Assembly: GCF_007830615.1 (NCBI RefSeq)
Contig: NZ_VLLI01000014.1
Span: 111,642 to 175,641, forward strand
From: Mucilaginibacter frigoritolerans
Lineage (GTDB): Bacteria; Bacteroidota; Bacteroidia; Sphingobacteriales; Sphingobacteriaceae
Direction of reading: 5' to 3'
DNA length: 64,000 nt
Shown piece by piece: positions 55,201 to 64,000 of the stretch. A program made the position numbers and the translations under genes. A model generated the notes under the pieces. It saw only the letters and a program-made list of their open reading frames with translations, was not told where the DNA came from and searched no databases. Each line of letters begins with the position of its first letter. Within the stretch, counting starts at the first letter, position 1.

Positions 55201-57032
55201 GTGGCCGGATTAAATACACTTTGGTCATTGCTTTCATAATCGGCGGTAACCGTATGACCGCCGCCGGAAACATTATCAGTTGATAATTGCCACGATGCAC
55301 CCGGAGCCGCTGATTCAACAACTCTGTCTAATGGCGAGGGTTCATAGTTGGTCCCCGAGTAAGGGAAATTAGTATTCACATGATCCTGACCGCCTGTATT
55401 ATAAAACTGGTACTGGGCACCTCCGGTATAACCACCGGTCCCCGTCAGTGCATTTGGCTGATAGGCACCGGGAGTTGGCGTATCACTGGTATAAGGCAGA
55501 TATTTAACCGAGCCCCGACCAAATTGATCATAGGCAAAAGGCTGAATAAAGTCATTTTGGTTGGGCGATCCGGCCACCTGAATGGTCTGCAAAGGTCTGC
55601 CCAAACCATCAAAATATTCTATTGTTTGTTCCAGGTCACAGGCTGTACGATTAACCAATCCTTCAGCATTTGTTATACCGGCGGTACGAGGCGTTGAAAT
55701 TTCTATAAAATTCACATTACTACTCAACATAGTATTCAACGGTGTACAATCCGTTACATTAATTGATGCCACGTTGGATACTGTTACCCCATTACTCGTT
55801 ACAATCAATTGGTAGTAGGTGTTAACTGCAAGCGGAGATCCGGTAGGCGTTGGGTCATAAACCTGTCCGGTTGCTCCCGTAATATTTACCCAGTTGGCGC
55901 CTGGCCCGCTTCCGGTCGTGTTACTTTGCCATAGATAGGTGTAAGTGCCGTTGCCACCGGTTACTATTGCATTTAGTTTTTGCGCCGGGTTACCGGGATA
56001 GATGCTTTGAGATGCCGGGCTGATATTTACTGTGAGTTGAGGATAAACGGTTATTACTATCGGAATGCTTGATACCGTAACGTCCCCGCTGATTGCTTCC
56101 AGTTGATAATAAGTGGTGGATGTTAAAACGGGAGGCGAGTAATTGGTTCCCGTTGCGTTACTGATATCGGTATAACTACCCGGCGCACCTGTTGAGGAAA
56201 TTTGCCATTGATAGCTTATGCTACCCGAACCACCGGTGGCATTACCTACCGACAATGCAGCGGGCTGGGTATTGTAATTAATGGACTGACTACCATTTAT
56301 TACCAGGCCTGATACCAGTTGCGGATAAACATTTATAAGAACTGTATTGCTGGCGGCAGAAGAACTGCCGCTGGTGATAAACAATCGAAAGTAGGTATTG
56401 GAAGTTATATCGTCTGTTGGCAGCGTTAAGCCTGTTGCACCGCTTATTGATGTCCAATCATCGCTGGCACCATCAATGGAGCTTTGCCATTGATAGCTAA
56501 ACGTCCCGTTGCCCCCACTTGCCGAAGTTGCTGTTATAGTGGGCGATGAATTATAATCTATAGTGGTACTGGCGGCAGTGATTATGCCGGGAATTACCGG
56601 TACAGCAACGGTAACCGATAGAGTTTGGGGAGGACTCGACCCGCTGCTGTTTACAGCTGATACTTGAAGAGTTGCTGTACCTCCGTACGAAGTGTTCCAG
56701 GTTACCGTGCCAAGAATGCTGGTACCGCTGACGGTTCCGGCAGAGGAGGGAACTATGGCCCAGTTGTAACTAGTAGCGTTAGCGACTGGGGAAATAGAAT
56801 AATTCAAGGTCGTTCCTGCTGAAACATTAGTTGACCCAGTGATTGGTCCGGGCATTCCCGGTGAGCCAGATATAACCAGCGTACGAATCTGGGCCTGCAC
56901 ACTGGTTGAAAAAAATATAATGCCAAACAGAAAAACAAGCATTGTTATTGTTTTTTTAAAGCTTTTTCTTTGTTCTGACAGCCCGATAAAGGCATATTTC
57001 TTCTCTGCCCGGTATAAGATATTGCTAAACAT
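52284..57032 (-). CDS. RHS-repeat toxin with PKD/Ig domains and an alpha/beta-hydrolase tip
   Basis: 1582 residues. A long N-region leads to a signal or anchor at about 29-47 (ending SVQAQ); Met31 is a possible later start. One PKD-like and three Ig-like repeats fill about 55-430. A DUF6443-type region (IEYFDGLGRPLQTIQVAGSP) and many YD/RHS repeats follow. The RHS core ends LYDYGARFYDPVIARWTAVD to DPDGK near 1340. The tip (about 1345-1582) is a serine hydrolase: GYSYG with Ser1468, Asp1521 or Asp1525, and His1553/1554. It is probably a phospholipase-type contact-dependent toxin. Confidence 0.9.
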   Translation of the reverse strand: MFSNILYRAEKKYAFIGLSEQRKSFKKTITMLVFLFGIIFFSTSVQAQIRTLVISGSPGMPGPITGSTNVSAGTTLNYSISPVANATSYNWAIVPSSAGTVSGTSILGTVTWNTSYGGTATLQVSAVNSSGSSPPQTLSVTVAVPVIPGIITAASTTIDYNSSPTITATSASGGNGTFSYQWQSSIDGASDDWTSISGATGLTLPTDDITSNTYFRLFITSGSSSAASNTVLINVYPQLVSGLVINGSQSINYNTQPAALSVGNATGGSGSISYQWQISSTGAPGSYTDISNATGTNYSPPVLTSTTYYQLEAISGDVTVSSIPIVITVYPQLTVNISPASQSIYPGNPAQKLNAIVTGGNGTYTYLWQSNTTGSGPGANWVNITGATGQVYDPTPTGSPLAVNTYYQLIVTSNGVTVSNVASINVTDCTPLNTMLSSNVNFIEISTPRTAGITNAEGLVNRTACDLEQTIEYFDGLGRPLQTIQVAGSPNQNDFIQPFAYDQFGRGSVKYLPYTSDTPTPGAYQPNALTGTGGYTGGAQYQFYNTGGQDHVNTNFPYSGTNYEPSPLDRVVESAAPGASWQLSTDNVSGGGHTVTADYESNDQSVFNPATLVDNPGSRMVALYTVTINSDQSRTLTRTNNTATYNNGMLYLTITRNENWNAATDGCLNTTEEYKDMLGRIVLKRTYNQAGGALQMLSTYYVYDDFGLLAFVLPPGSNPDAATAISQATLDNICYQYRYDGRKRLTQKKLPGKGWEFTVYNTIDQVVMTQDANQRNQAPQSWINTKYDGVGRVINTGIWTYSGSVADASISTPSQTEVLWLTNFYKTTTDPKWEARASGTLSGYDGLSDPAGQTKNFLTLNFYDDYLATNWIPVAYSAPANASTMTTGLLTASFTNVLGTTQTLAKVIYYDDLGRSTSVYSQHYFNAVFNPDNHDLITTTYSFTNVPTTVTRQHFIHRTLNTTPVVTVFNKYDYDHMDRRLNTWEQITNGTRPADALTLLSNIEYNEIGQLLTKSIHSTDGVNFLQYVFNTYNERGWLVTSDASLFAMQLNYNTGANPQYNGNIAAQLYGTLLNLNNRFNYTYDNLNRLMSGTSTDNNYSESGISYDMEGNINTLSRVYGGTLIDNLSYTYNGNQLGSVNDLSADASGTGYKSGNWTYAYDVNGNMTTDNSKGITTSYNLLDLPQSIPALNTTYIYTADGQKVRRVIGTTATDYINGIEYDGAINSETITFIQTEEGRAIPNGTTAYNYEYNLTDHLGNVRLTFDSSTGVARTVQQDNYMPFGMDISASPVVSPQNLYLYNKKELQLNTQLYDYGARFYDPVIARWTAVDKESEKYESYTPYAYVLNRPTVAVDPDGKRIYFIGGANNDQDGWNYIQRWQQTFAKNGINDFHRMNESNGKYHDIMFTNNYRNSATEPVIVSAGRFAASTGETRPVQNETIDKTVADYKKDLQDHPLKEGEQFNMVGYSYGSVLQAQAAIKLANSGQVIDNLVLIGSPISDKSDLYNDLTSNKNIKNVIRYDIKGDAISNPQGVYDFLIKGGLIQGGGQGDKAHHFDAARPGAQANQLMDTIVKWLQQQGVKN

Positions 57033-57106
57033 ATTTGCTAATTAATGATAAGGTGGATTAAAATTTGCTTTTCTGAGTCGCAACTATTGTATATGAATTT
57101 CATCAT

Positions 57107-60100
57107 TTAAAGTGTCATAATTGTTGTTACAGGGGTAGTATTACATAAAGGGCCATTTGCCGTAAGCACAAACTTGTAAGTTGTTCCTGTAGTCAGCATC
57201 ATTGGGGCTGTATTTAATTGTACTGTAGTTGCCAATGAACTAAGGATCAATTGACCCACCTGGTTTCCGGTACTATTATTATAAACCTCAAGAACCAATG
57301 TCGTTGATTGAAAAGAGACTTCATTAGTGGTAATGGTAATCGAGCCATTGCCCGAAGCTTCTGTTATATTAAGCGTTGGCTGGATACAAGGTGCGATGGT
57401 GCATCCTCCGTTGGCGTTGGCATAGTCCGGCCCATTTCTATTAAGATCATCCTGTGCTTTTGCATTTGCATCCGCCTGACTTATATAAGATTGGTAAGTC
57501 CCCTGATTTACCGTATAAAGAACTTGTGACCCAACGTAGCCTGTGCCACAATTATTCCGGGCAAAGGCCTGACTTATGGTACTATTGTTTGTAAAAACCC
57601 CATTATTAGAACCCGCAGCGTTCCAACCGGCATAACCGTAATTATAGGCTTTTACAATATTCTGATGCAGATCTTTAATATCAATTAGTCTTTCGTCCTG
57701 GTCATAATCATAGTAATTAATACTTCCTTTGGTATCAGTGGATGCCGTCATTCCGATTAACGGATCATAGATATAGGTAGACATTTGCCCATTAACCGGA
57801 TATAAATGCAGGTCATCAACAGAACCTGTTCCATTAATGGACACTGAACTTACACCGGTAATTCTATGCATATAATTGGTCCAGCCGTTTAGGGTACGTA
57901 ATACCACCGGGTAACCATTTATGGTACCTAAAATAGTATAAGGGCTGCTATTGTTAGTCCAATAAGACAGGTTATAAGTTTTTGTGGATATTAAGTTTGA
58001 TGCACTTATACCACCAGATGCCAGGTAACTATAGCTTCCGGAGGGAGTTGTACCATCCTGTACCGGGGTGCCGCTATAGCTCCAGTTGCCTGCCGAGCCA
58101 GATTCAAAACTGGTATAGGCATAATCATTTGCTGTAGCATTGACAATGGCAGCTGTTGGTAAATCATTATTATAGTCCCAAAGGTAATTATATAAAGGGC
58201 CGCCCACTTTTTGCTGCTGAACCAAATTGCCCGTACTATTGTATACATAGCTTAACCTTTGCTCGTAGTGGCTATCCATTGTATTTGCAGGGACAGATGG
58301 CACCAGTGCAACCGGGGTTACTGAATTTAATGCATAGGTACTCAGCGGAGTGAACATATTATCATGAAGAGAATATTGCGTATAGCTTGCCCCTACTGTC
58401 TGCCCGTTTACTGTCGAAATATTTTCTATCGGATAGTCAAGCATATTCAGCCCATACATCATGCTTGTAAAATCAGTACTGCTGCTGCTCGTATAATCTG
58501 CTGTGTAATAAGTCTTGTTTACATACGTTTTTCCGTCACTTTGTACCGTAGTTGCAGAACTTTGCTGGTTAAGCGCATTATAAGTGTATGTGGTAGTGGT
58601 AACAATTGGGTTTGCTGAATCATAAGTGGTTTCTATTTTATCTAATAAGTTAACATGCCCGGTATGGATAGGGTAAAAATGTAAAAATTGATTACCATCA
58701 ACCAGATTATAAACAGAACTTTCAGCACTTGGCGCCGAATTATTTTGAGGGCCATAACTCCCACCTCCTTCCGCAGGGGTATCTACAAATATAAAAGTAA
58801 AATTACCGATAGTGGAAGATGATATAATAGGATCGCCAGCATAAGTATTATCACATTGCACAGTATTAGCCCTGTATTCACACTTGAATCCCCAATAAGT
58901 TGCAGGGTTACCTATTGTATAATCATAATGAGTAGTATGTAGGGTTTGATATTGACCAGAAACATCCTTTTGTTCCTGTTGTTCAATAAGTTTACCGTTA
59001 TCCAAATAGGCAGCTGAGCGGGTACCGGGTAAATTCCATCCGGAAAACATATAATTATCGGGTTCACATTTAAAAGAATACATAGTACGGCCCTGGTCAT
59101 TTCCCAAGCCGTCAACCCTTTGCTCGTAAACTGTGGAATAGCCAAATAAGCTGCCATTAGCAGAAAAGGAATAGGGTATCACTGGATCTGAATAGACAAT
59201 TTCTACCGTTCTTGGCACAACCACATTGGTGAAACAATTACAGGTTGCCCCGGTTGGATCAAGACAAGCTACAGTCGCCCCCCAAAGTGTCCCAGATGCC
59301 TGGCAAATTGGGCTTCCAAATACCGGGTGGTTATCATTATATAAATAGCGATAAAATATAGGTTGAGTCATCAATTGACCACCAGAATAGGTAATGTTTT
59401 TTTTCATGGTAACCTGACCCCCAGCAGAATAATCAGTAATGGTTTTTATTCTTAATCCAGGCCCTGTATTATAAGGCACTGTTGTCGACCATGTTTTATA
59501 GCTTACGGAAATAGTCGCAAAGGGTCCTCCTAAAGCGCCGTTTGTTAATGTATTGGGATAATTAGCAATAATACGGTAATGTCCTGGGGGCAAATTTTTA
59601 GTCATATTGCTTAATGTGCAACTTCCTGTTGTGGCGTTAGGATTAGGTAAAATATCAGTGTTATGCCAGTCAAAAATATTTTCAAGGTAAGAGCTCGTAG
59701 ACGTAAAATTGGCTGGGGTATTCCAATTGCCCGATGCATCTTCCACTTGAATAAGCGCCCATAACCCACCTGCATTCGCAGCATCTAATGGCTGCACACC
59801 GGGACTATAATCATAACCTGTACAACCACCCGGCTGCCCCAGAGTTGAATAATCGCATACCCCAGTTCCTCCTGCACTTCCGCAGAATAGCCTAACTGTA
59901 ATCTCAGTGGGATTGACATCATTAAAATTAGAATCCATGAAACCGAGGTCAGGAATATCAAATTCCTGTACCTGAGCGCCATTTCCTATTGCATTTACGG
60001 TCTGTATTGCATCGGTGATATTGGATCCTCCCTGGTTATTAGTAAATGTATTGGGTTCATATTCAAAGGCAGTGTATCCTCCCGTTGGGTAGGTAATGGT

Positions 60101-61537
60101 ATTTAAGATACCTGCTTTCATAAAATTAAAATGTGCTGACCTGTCGGCAAATGTCACCAGTCCCTGTTCTGCATCTGTAATGATAGAAAGAGGGACTTGC
60201 GTACCGGTAAATGGCAGGTAATTATAATCCGGTAATAATGACTTGGTCGTGTTTCCATTAAAATATCCCCATATATCTTGTGCCCAGGAAGTTTTAAATG
60301 GCATTGGAGTACTATCATAGGTAAAGCTATAAGGAGGATCCGAATTAACCTGAACAGACAATAGTCTCAGCCTTTGCTGACGATATGATTGGGTAGCAAG
60401 TGAAGAAGCTACGGCAGGAGCAGCATTCCAACCAGTCAGTACCGTTTGGTTATCGGTTGTAAAATCCCCATAATTCCCTTCCGGATATGAAAAATAATCG
60501 TAATTAAAATTGATCGTTTTAAATGGTGAAGTATCCGTCGTATGCCAAACTGTAATGGAGCTCAATTCCTGACTGGCAAAATCAGTCCTGCCCGTGTAGT
60601 TAAACTCTACTTTGCCATTGTCGAAATCAATTTCCGACAAAAACTTTTCTGTAAGCTGTGTATAAGTAAATGCATCTGACAAGCCAGGCTGTGCTGCTAC
60701 ATTGTCTCTTGTCCATGATTGCAATCTTGTCATAATAACTGGTTGCAAAGAAGATGGAGAGTTCGCATATTTGAAGACAATTTTTTTGCCCGTCGTACTT
60801 ATAATGGTATCCAAATAGGTTGTACTGGTATAATTTTGACCACCTTGTATAGATGATGCTTGAATATAATCGTCAAAAATGTACTTTGTTCCATCAGGCG
60901 TGATAGCGATATAGGTTCCACCGTTTTCAATTAACTTTATATTCTGTCCGTCAACACATACCCAATTATTGTACGCAGAGCCATTGGGGTTTACAAACTT
61001 CGCCGTTATGCCATCTACACTTAAAATGCGTGTATTGGGATCATAATTTGCGGTGGTTCCTTGAAAGTTAAATTGTGGGAAAGCTGTACATACCCCCTGT
61101 GAATTTTTAAAAACTTCTCCTTCGGAAATAATATTCGTTAAACTGGGCAATGTCTGGCTTGGCGGCCCGGTAACTGAAGGCGGCGCAATATCCGGTCCTC
61201 CAAAATTAGCTCCGTTCCCAATCGGATCAATAATTGCCGCATTAGTGGAAATGTTCCAACCCAAGCCTACTATACCAGCTTCCTCCGCCACTTTAATACC
61301 GCTGGTATTATAATTTAGCGTTATAGGGTAACTGAGATTGCCGGATTTAATTTCGTATATCGGTACACTGACATTAGCGGTACCGTTAAAATAAGATACT
61401 GGCGTTTCCGTAAATTTCATCAATGAAGCTACTTGGGGAACTTGAGGCACAATATTATTATTGATAGCTGTTGACTGCCCGCTTACATTTAAACACAGGC
61501 ATATAGTAAAGCATAAAATGAGGTAACTCAATTTCAT
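57107..61537 (-). CDS. SpvB/TcB-like and DUF5977 companion of the RHS toxin
   Basis: 1476 residues. Signal peptide about 1-20. The N-terminus has VASLMKFTETPVSYFNGTAN and SYPITLNYNTSGIKVAEEAG, with VGLGWNIS after it, the SpvB/TcB-type opening. A long beta-rich body contains YD-like repeats near the end (YIYDPLIGMTASTDTKGSIN) and an inserted jelly-roll-like domain. The last 150 residues carry a DUF5977-type module (NNCGTGYVG, YISQADANAKAQDDLNRNG). It lies 74 bases upstream of the RHS gene, so the two are probably co-transcribed and act as a B/C-like shell. No type IX C-terminal signal was recognised. Confidence 0.8.
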   Translation of the reverse strand: MKLSYLILCFTICLCLNVSGQSTAINNNIVPQVPQVASLMKFTETPVSYFNGTANVSVPIYEIKSGNLSYPITLNYNTSGIKVAEEAGIVGLGWNISTNAAIIDPIGNGANFGGPDIAPPSVTGPPSQTLPSLTNIISEGEVFKNSQGVCTAFPQFNFQGTTANYDPNTRILSVDGITAKFVNPNGSAYNNWVCVDGQNIKLIENGGTYIAITPDGTKYIFDDYIQASSIQGGQNYTSTTYLDTIISTTGKKIVFKYANSPSSLQPVIMTRLQSWTRDNVAAQPGLSDAFTYTQLTEKFLSEIDFDNGKVEFNYTGRTDFASQELSSITVWHTTDTSPFKTINFNYDYFSYPEGNYGDFTTDNQTVLTGWNAAPAVASSLATQSYRQQRLRLLSVQVNSDPPYSFTYDSTPMPFKTSWAQDIWGYFNGNTTKSLLPDYNYLPFTGTQVPLSIITDAEQGLVTFADRSAHFNFMKAGILNTITYPTGGYTAFEYEPNTFTNNQGGSNITDAIQTVNAIGNGAQVQEFDIPDLGFMDSNFNDVNPTEITVRLFCGSAGGTGVCDYSTLGQPGGCTGYDYSPGVQPLDAANAGGLWALIQVEDASGNWNTPANFTSTSSYLENIFDWHNTDILPNPNATTGSCTLSNMTKNLPPGHYRIIANYPNTLTNGALGGPFATISVSYKTWSTTVPYNTGPGLRIKTITDYSAGGQVTMKKNITYSGGQLMTQPIFYRYLYNDNHPVFGSPICQASGTLWGATVACLDPTGATCNCFTNVVVPRTVEIVYSDPVIPYSFSANGSLFGYSTVYEQRVDGLGNDQGRTMYSFKCEPDNYMFSGWNLPGTRSAAYLDNGKLIEQQEQKDVSGQYQTLHTTHYDYTIGNPATYWGFKCEYRANTVQCDNTYAGDPIISSSTIGNFTFIFVDTPAEGGGSYGPQNNSAPSAESSVYNLVDGNQFLHFYPIHTGHVNLLDKIETTYDSANPIVTTTTYTYNALNQQSSATTVQSDGKTYVNKTYYTADYTSSSSTDFTSMMYGLNMLDYPIENISTVNGQTVGASYTQYSLHDNMFTPLSTYALNSVTPVALVPSVPANTMDSHYEQRLSYVYNSTGNLVQQQKVGGPLYNYLWDYNNDLPTAAIVNATANDYAYTSFESGSAGNWSYSGTPVQDGTTPSGSYSYLASGGISASNLISTKTYNLSYWTNNSSPYTILGTINGYPVVLRTLNGWTNYMHRITGVSSVSINGTGSVDDLHLYPVNGQMSTYIYDPLIGMTASTDTKGSINYYDYDQDERLIDIKDLHQNIVKAYNYGYAGWNAAGSNNGVFTNNSTISQAFARNNCGTGYVGSQVLYTVNQGTYQSYISQADANAKAQDDLNRNGPDYANANGGCTIAPCIQPTLNITEASGNGSITITTNEVSFQSTTLVLEVYNNSTGNQVGQLILSSLATTVQLNTAPMMLTTGTTYKFVLTANGPLCNTTPVTTIMTL

Positions 61538-62070
61538 ATTTGTGGGATTTGTGATATTCTTGATTATTTTAGAGACTAATTAATCCTACAACTAACAGTG
61601 GAGCTGTTAAGCTGACATTAATTAGTTTAAAGGGTGCAAACTCAAATAGGTTTGATCTTTTTAACCAAATGAATTCCCCTTTAATTAATAAGCTAATGAA
61701 ACTTTATACTATTAAATACATTCTGCTGTATTTGATGCTTTCTAATTGCATTATAGAAGGCAAAACAATAGTTTTTGAGATCGGAATTGATAGGAGGATA
61801 TAAAAATCAGGGAACAATTTCTAAATAAATTAGTCATATGGTTGCGATAAGGGCTTTTAACAAATAATAATGTACAATATTAAAATATAAACATTGTTCA
61901 AGAATTAAGCCTTTGAATTTGTAACATTTATATTACAATAAACAATTATCGTTATAGTTTAAAATCATAAGCTATATTAATTAAGACTTATTCGGATCCA
62001 GGTTATACTTAGCTCTGCATTTTACATTATGTTACGTTTCTTTGTTAACCGGTATATAAGTATACCTGTA
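61538..62070. other. AT-rich gap upstream of the RHS operon
   Basis: About 530 bases before the IS end. It should hold the minus-strand promoter of the RHS operon, but no clear -33/-7 pair was found. A 35-codon frame at 61696-61803 (plus) with LLYLMLSNC near its middle could be a lipoprotein remnant; it is too short to call. Confidence 0.35.
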
Positions 62071-62191
62071 TATTATGGAGATAGTGACCACCCTGTTTCG
62101 GGCCAAATTGACCCAGGGGTTAGCTGACTTTTGGGTTGCAGCAAATGCTATAAAAGCATGTACAAAAATAGTTATTTAAAAGGTAATTTCA

Positions 62192-62938
62192 TTAATGGCT
62201 GTTTTCCGGTTCAACATTACGTTTTCTTCTCATAGATTCTCCCTTTAATTCGATGCGGTGTGCGTCATGAACGATCCGGTCAAGGATCGCATCAGCAACC
62301 GTTTTTTCACCGATCACTTCAAACCATTTACTGACCGGCAACTGCGAAGTGATGATCAGCGAGGTCTTACCGTGCCTGTCCTCAATGATCTCCATTAGTG
62401 CAGCCCTGCTTTGTGCATCAAAAGGCTGGATACCAAAGTCGTCGAGTATGAGCAGTTGTTGTCGTTCGATCTTAGCCAGCTCTTTCATATAGGAGCCGTC
62501 CGCCTTGGCCATCTTGAGCTTGGCAAATAGTTTGGGCGTACTGGTGTACAATACCCTGTAGCCCAATACACAGGCCTGGTAGCCCACTGCAGAAGCAATA
62601 TAGCTTTTACCGATACCGGTACTCCCGGTGATCAGCAGGTTCTCGAAGCGGTCAACAAACGTACAATCCGCCAGGCGCATGATCTGGTTGCGGTCAATAC
62701 TTCGGTCAGCATGATAGTGAACATCTTCAATTGAAGCTTTATAGCGGAACCGGGCATATAGGATCGTGCGTTCGATACGCCTGTTCTGCCGGTCGTCCCA
62801 TTCTGCATCTACCAGGTGGGCCAGCAGTTCATCTGCCGTATAATCGTTTGTTTTACCGGTTTCCATGCTGCTTTTAAAGGCATGAAACATGCCGAAGAAC
62901 TTCATCTTCCGCAATTTGTCTAAGGTACTTGTGTTCAT
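62192..62938 (-). CDS. istB: IstB-like ATPase of an IS21 element
   Basis: 248 residues. Walker A is GSTGIGKS (105-112) and Walker B is LLILDDFG (about 149-156). SLIITSQLPVSKWFEVIGEK and AILDRIVHDAHRIELKGESM are the family tail. It is a AAA+ target-selection helper for IstA. Complete and apparently intact. It follows istA by 19 bases. Confidence 0.95.
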   Translation of the reverse strand: MNTSTLDKLRKMKFFGMFHAFKSSMETGKTNDYTADELLAHLVDAEWDDRQNRRIERTILYARFRYKASIEDVHYHADRSIDRNQIMRLADCTFVDRFENLLITGSTGIGKSYIASAVGYQACVLGYRVLYTSTPKLFAKLKMAKADGSYMKELAKIERQQLLILDDFGIQPFDAQSRAALMEIIEDRHGKTSLIITSQLPVSKWFEVIGEKTVADAILDRIVHDAHRIELKGESMRRKRNVEPENSH

Positions 62939-62957
62939 GTTATTGTTGTTTTAATGG

Positions 62958-64000
62958 TTATTTGTAATAGTCTTTTCCCCGGATATTACCATGATCAGGC
63001 ATAGGTAGCTCATCGGCAAATATGCTTTCCTCATAGTTGTCCATCTTGTTTTCCAATATGGTTTGTATAGTTTTATAGCTATAAAGGCCGTAACTGAGCC
63101 CCCGCTGACAGGCTATTATTAACCGGTCATCCCCTGCTTTTTTTGCAAAGCCAAGTATCCCAAGGCAGGATTTGTAAGCCTGTTCGGGGTGTTGTTTACG
63201 TTCCAGTATCTGATGGATATATAGCCTGACATCCTCATGGATGGAGGTCGCCCAATTGAGGAACATGTCTGGCGTCCAGTCACTTTTAAAGCGGTGAGCG
63301 CTGGCCATGTGGTCTTTGTCGGTAGTATAACCGTAGGGGTTCTTTTCGCGCGGGTGTAAAGCGATACGCTCATAATTGTAGTAGATCTCTACAATGGTGC
63401 GGGAGTATAACAGCTTGACCTTTTTGCCAATAAAGCGGTAAGGCACGCTGTAGTAGTGTTTATCCGGGCCGAGATTGACATGGCCATTCTTGATCACTCT
63501 GGCATAAAAGTGTTTTTTGAACTGGTAACGCAGGACAGGCAGCGGTGACAAGGTCCCACGCTCTATCTCTTCAAACTGTAGTATCCTGCTGTAATTGCGG
63601 CCTTTAAGCAACTGGCTGTTATGGGCTTCCAGGGCCTGCCAGATCGCTGTATTGAGTTCTGTTAAAGAATGGTAGATATGCTTGTTTAAAGGGGCGTATA
63701 CCTTGGTATAAATGATCTTAACCGCACCTTCTACCAATGCCTTGTCGCGTGAGCGGTACGCCCGCGCCGGTAATATGGTAGTGCCATAATGATCGGCAAA
63801 GTCTTCAAATGTTTCGTTCAGGGTAGGTTCATAGCGACTGCTTTTGGTTACCGCCGCCTTCAGGTTATCCGGCACAATGGCGGCAGGAACGCCCCCGATG
63901 AAGTGCAGGGTATTCTCACAGGCCGCGATAAAGTCTTCCTTTTGCTGGCTCATAACAGCCTCTACATAGGTGAGCTGGCTGGCACCAAGGATTGCTACAA
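62958..64000 (-). CDS. istA: IstA transposase of an IS21 element (5' end missing)
   Basis: The frame stays open past 63953 to the end of the window (VAILGASQLTYVEAVMSQQK at the upstream edge), so the N-terminal helix-turn-helix and the first catalytic Asp are cut off. Visible parts are the DDE core (PDNLKAAVTKSSRYEPTLNE; ALVEGAVKIIYTKVY with the catalytic Glu) and the C-terminal domain (GPDKHYYSVPYRFIGKKVK). The ATG at 63953 is internal. It is coupled to istB downstream. Confidence 0.93.
   Translation of the reverse strand, partial: VAILGASQLTYVEAVMSQQKEDFIAACENTLHFIGGVPAAIVPDNLKAAVTKSSRYEPTLNETFEDFADHYGTTILPARAYRSRDKALVEGAVKIIYTKVYAPLNKHIYHSLTELNTAIWQALEAHNSQLLKGRNYSRILQFEEIERGTLSPLPVLRYQFKKHFYARVIKNGHVNLGPDKHYYSVPYRFIGKKVKLLYSRTIVEIYYNYERIALHPREKNPYGYTTDKDHMASAHRFKSDWTPDMFLNWATSIHEDVRLYIHQILERKQHPEQAYKSCLGILGFAKKAGDDRLIIACQRGLSYGLYSYKTIQTILENKMDNYEESIFADELPMPDHGNIRGKDYYK

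Larger units (their letters stand above)
62075..64000 (-). mobile_element. IS21-family element (left part; continues past the window)
   Basis: The istA and istB genes are in the usual order on the minus strand. The end next to istB is probably at about 62075-62115, where GATAGTGACCACCCTGTTTC and GGGCCAAATTGACCCAGGGG look like the multiple terminal repeats of IS21 elements. The other end lies outside the window, so the inverted repeats cannot be compared. Confidence 0.8.

Noticed and set aside
61696..61803. 35-codon lipoprotein-like frame upstream of the RHS operon
   Set aside because: Too short for a confident gene; the lipobox-like LSNC may be chance.
62192..64000. Possible antisense or accessory gene within istA/istB
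   Set aside because: Frames inside the transposase genes are shadows with no family resemblance.

Overview
The window looks like the chromosome of a Bacteroidota member, most likely family Sphingobacteriaceae (Mucilaginibacter/Pedobacter-like). This is inferred from: AT-rich DNA with few Shine-Dalgarno sites; promoters of the TTTG / TAnnTTTG type; many signal peptides and lipoboxes; RND efflux, MG2/TonB-plug and FtsX-type permease genes; a LytS/LytR pair; and very large DUF6443- and DUF5977-type RHS proteins. No rRNA, tRNA or CRISPR array was seen.

Layout. 1-9.4 kb: the end of a NamZ/DUF1343 gene, fmt, then a two-component system directly upstream of a TolC-adaptor-CzcA/CusA heavy-metal efflux operon with a good consensus promoter. 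9.5-11.5 kb: a 2-hydroxyacid dehydrogenase, small hypotheticals and a cluster of REP-like palindromes. 11.6-15.7 kb: a DinB-DnaE translesion pair. 15.9-21 kb: a short GT35 glucan phosphorylase-like protein lacking the PLP lysine, a tandem USP, an HxlR/VOC pair and a GT39-type membrane glycosyltransferase. 21-28 kb: a secreted MG2/plug protein, and upstream of it a tight four-gene minus-strand operon (heme-oxygenase-like helical protein, permuted ATP-grasp, GT2, PaaK/CapK-like adenylating enzyme). That operon looks like an undescribed small-molecule or conjugate pathway. 28-34 kb: small hypotheticals and an SDR/AraC/SDR/cupin cluster. 34-41 kb: a heavy-metal-binding/DJ-1 fusion, a PadR regulator with a perfect inverted-repeat operator and two paralogous membrane proteins, an FtsX-type permease and a secreted HELSH protein. 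41-46.5 kb: LytR/LytS, a secreted C1 peptidase and short secreted proteins.

46.5-61.5 kb is a polymorphic-toxin island read on the minus strand: a 1476-aa SpvB/TcB-like companion, a full 1582-aa RHS protein with an alpha/beta-hydrolase tip, and a small two-helix membrane protein as likely immunity. Two promoterless orphan RHS tips follow, each with its own putative immunity gene. Between the live gene and the orphans lies a group II intron remnant on the plus strand. Its reverse transcriptase has lost the maturase end and is fused in frame to an XRE-type helix-turn-helix protein. The window ends in an IS21-family element (istB and most of istA).

The two most unusual things here are the RT-XRE chimera inside the RHS cassette array and the four-gene biosynthetic operon. 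All functional statements come from reading the sequence and recalling families; no search was run.
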